A stretch of 64,000 nt of DNA from an uncultured Pelagibacteraceae bacterium (GTDB lineage Bacteria > Pseudomonadota > Alphaproteobacteria > Pelagibacterales > Pelagibacteraceae): assembly GCA_902629935.1 (NCBI GenBank), contig CACOSU010000004.1, forward strand, positions 1-64,000, given 5' to 3'. Position 1 is the stretch's first letter; every line of letters begins with the position of its first letter. A program made the position numbers and the translations under genes. Shown here in pieces: positions 62,764-64,000 of the stretch. Below the pieces are notes generated by a model. That model did not search any database, was not told the origin of the DNA, and saw nothing but the letters and a program-made list of their open reading frames with translations.

Positions 62764-63717
62764 TTAAGATTTGTTAATTGAAACTGCACATTCTGGTCTT
62801 AGAATGTTATGTCCAACCATCATTCTTGCCGTCATAAGAGTTCCCATTCTTCTTGGGTCATAAGTACTTTCAAGAGTTAAATCTTTTCTCTTGATTGTTC
62901 CTATTGCACCTCTTTGAAATAGAACTGCTTGTACGTCTCCTGCGTTCACATTGTAGCTATTATTAGTACCAGTAGTAGAAGCAGACGAAGTGTCTGTAAA
63001 TGCGTCTACTGCAGTATTTGTTTTAATAACTGGAACACCACCGATTGCAACGACAGTACCTTTGCCGAAATCACCATTGTTCGCTGAGAAATCTCTTGAA
63101 ACAAGTTTATCAACATTAGCTAACTTGTAGTAAATGTCTGGTGATACAACAATGTATCTTTCAGTTGAAGGAACATCGTTTTCATCTAACTTCTGAATAC
63201 CTTCAAATAAAGAAGCGATTAAGCTATCCATATTTGTATCAGCGTCAGCGTCAATAATTTCAGTTCCTGCACCAGTATCACCTGCGATATTCGCAGAAGT
63301 TCTACTAGCTTTTACAACTAATTGTAATAAGTTCTGGTCAACTCTTTTTGCGAGTGCCGAACCCATTTCATTTGAAAAAATACTTCTAACGTCAAAATGA
63401 TTTTTTAACTCATCTACTTCTGCAACGAAAGCTGAAGATATAAGCATATCATCTATGTTGATTATTTTTTCTGTTTGTTTAACAGTTGACCCTGTTATCT
63501 CATTTCCTACAGTGTGGTAGTCAGCACTGATTTTTCCTGTAATTGGAAAACTTGCGCTTTTTCCTGACTGTATGTTTCTTACAGTAGTCATATTCATCAT
63601 TTGGTTTTCTCTACCAAAAGCAGATAATACTTCACCACTGAAGATTTTTAGGAAAAGAGCATTAGCGTCACCTGTTGCTAGGTTTTGACCTAGTCTTGTT
63701 GGTGTAGCGTTTGCCAT
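62764..63717 (-). CDS. Major capsid protein (T7 gp10-like)
   Basis: The major capsid protein builds the icosahedral head. The 317-aa protein has the HK97-like fold pattern of T7-like capsids: FSGEVLSAFGRENQMMNMTT, VRNIQSGKSASFPITGKISA, then INIDDMLISSAFVAEVDELK, the P-domain helix NEMGSALAKRVDQNLL and the C-terminal LESTYDPRRMGTLMTARMMV. The ATG follows AAGGAG with good spacing. It is upstream of the tail tube genes as in T7. No frameshift-extended minor form is evident. Confidence 0.93.
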   Translation of the reverse strand: MANATPTRLGQNLATGDANALFLKIFSGEVLSAFGRENQMMNMTTVRNIQSGKSASFPITGKISADYHTVGNEITGSTVKQTEKIINIDDMLISSAFVAEVDELKNHFDVRSIFSNEMGSALAKRVDQNLLQLVVKASRTSANIAGDTGAGTEIIDADADTNMDSLIASLFEGIQKLDENDVPSTERYIVVSPDIYYKLANVDKLVSRDFSANNGDFGKGTVVAIGGVPVIKTNTAVDAFTDTSSASTTGTNNSYNVNAGDVQAVLFQRGAIGTIKRKDLTLESTYDPRRMGTLMTARMMVGHNILRPECAVSINKS

Positions 63718-63837
63718 AGTTTATTTTCTCCTTTTTAACTATTTATTATCTACTCATTTACTTTCATTGCTAAGTTGTCACTCGTAAGTGGCTAAGTTAG
63801 ATTTTAATAAGTACACCCCTCTTATGAGAAGTGGTGT
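63718..63837. promoter_or_regulatory. Leader of the capsid gene
   Basis: No gene is visible. The stretch holds the capsid AAAAAGGAG site, a CACT-TACG-AGTG small hairpin (about 63786-63797) and an imperfect inverted repeat around CACCACTT and AGGGGTGTACTT near 63811-63840. A strong late promoter would be expected upstream of the capsid gene but I cannot define one by eye. Confidence 0.35.
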
Positions 63838-63960
63838 TCACTTGTTAAATCTTTTGGACATTACTTTCCAAAATTCTTCTTCTGTTAATCTTTTCTTTGT
63901 TTTCTTTGTTTTGCATTTACACTCTTTGCATTTACATTTCTTTTTAGATTTTTGTTCCAA
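63838..63960 (-). CDS. Possible Cys/Lys-rich 40-aa phage protein
   Basis: A frame with a TTG start at 63960 (GAGG about 10 bases upstream) encodes EQKSKKKCKCKECKCKTKK, then RLTEEEFWKVMSKRFNK. Four cysteines in a CxC-x2-CxC array and many lysines suggest a small metal- or nucleic-acid-binding protein. There is no ATG and the frame overlaps the end of the upstream partial gene, so it is uncertain. Confidence 0.4.
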   Translation of the reverse strand: MEQKSKKKCKCKECKCKTKKTKKRLTEEEFWKVMSKRFNK

Positions 63961-64000
63961 GTTTCCAAGACCTCAAAGCCCAATATACTGGTGATAGATT
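63944..64000 (-). CDS. C-terminal end of a gene cut by the window edge
   Basis: Nineteen codons are open to the right edge and read NLSPVYWALRSWKLGTKI before the TAA. The residue mix looks like a real C-terminus. In T7 the gene before the capsid is the scaffold, but too little is present to assign this one, and it may be a different small gene. Confidence 0.4.
   Translation of the reverse strand, partial: NLSPVYWALRSWKLGTKI

Larger units (their letters stand above)
40732..64000. mobile_element. Left part of a T7-like prophage integrated at tRNA-Leu next to tig
   Basis: The element starts at a 32-bp tRNA-Leu-derived repeat beside tig and runs past the right edge. It holds a tyrosine integrase, a winged-helix regulator, a terminase pair, a lysis cassette, tail fibre, internal virion, tail tube and capsid genes, all on the minus strand. 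Their order matches T7 genes 10-19. Temperate T7-like podoviruses integrating at tRNA genes are known in SAR11 (HTVC019P-type pelagiphages), and this resembles them. Portal, scaffold, RNA polymerase and replication genes are not in the window and are expected to the right. The late genes appear intact, so the prophage may be functional. Confidence 0.9.

Noticed and set aside
63718-63837. A T7-type promoter upstream of the capsid gene
   Set aside because: No sequence close to a T7-like consensus and no convincing match to the ACTATA elements at 45.6 kb could be found by eye.
63788-63994. 68-aa plus-strand frame at the right edge
   Set aside because: Its His/Phe/Leu-rich sequence is the antisense of lysine-rich minus-strand coding; everything else in the phage is on the minus strand.
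1-64000. CRISPR arrays, insertion sequences or restriction systems
   Set aside because: No regularly spaced repeats, transposase motifs or methylase motifs are seen in any of the genes or gaps.

Overview
The window looks like a chromosome segment of a SAR11 / Candidatus Pelagibacter-type alphaproteobacterium carrying the left end of a T7-like temperate phage (prophage). The host part is very AT-rich. Its genes are packed head to tail, nearly all on the minus strand, with 1-8 bp overlaps (ATGA and TAATG junctions) and almost no spacers. It has alphaproteobacterial traits: a short prolyl-tRNA synthetase, a DUF1467 protein, RNase J, a complete nuoA-N cluster and CoaX. The taxon is inferred from these traits; I could not search a database.

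Host layout, right to left in the direction of transcription: tig-clpP-clpX-lon (chaperone and proteolysis); a tRNA-Val/tRNA-Asp pair with its own promoter; nuoA to nuoN (14-subunit complex I); then birA, coaX, RNase J, DUF1467, proS, lolC/E, lolD, dnaE. A structured leader precedes rpsB-tsf-frr-uppS-cdsA-dxr-bamA-ompH-fabZ-lpxD-lpxA-lpxI (translation, isoprenoid and phospholipid synthesis, outer-membrane biogenesis). pyrH and rseP, usual members of this last cluster, are missing from their expected places.

From about 40.73 kb to the right edge the DNA is phage. A perfect 32-bp direct repeat, the 3' end of tRNA-Leu(UAG), occurs twice. One copy lies 10 bp upstream of tig inside a diverged tRNA-like sequence. 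The other is the end of an intact tRNA-Leu that has a good sigma70 promoter and sits next to a tyrosine integrase. Beyond the integrase lie a winged-helix regulator, small unknown genes and paired operator-like hairpins. The late module then reads, leftward, in the order of T7 genes 10 to 19: capsid, hairpin, tail tubular A and B, gp13/14/15/16-like internal virion proteins, tail fibre, adhesin-like proteins, a small-membrane-protein lysis cassette, small and large terminase. Early genes (RNA polymerase, replication, portal, scaffold) and the other attachment site would lie to the right of the window.

The most interesting part is the attachment region. Insertion separates tig from whatever tRNA promoter originally preceded it. 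The phage end carries an intact tRNA-Leu plus promoter pointing into tig, together with a tRNA-like relic whose variable arm has changed compensatorily. This looks like a way of keeping both an essential tRNA and the chaperone gene downstream expressed in the lysogen.
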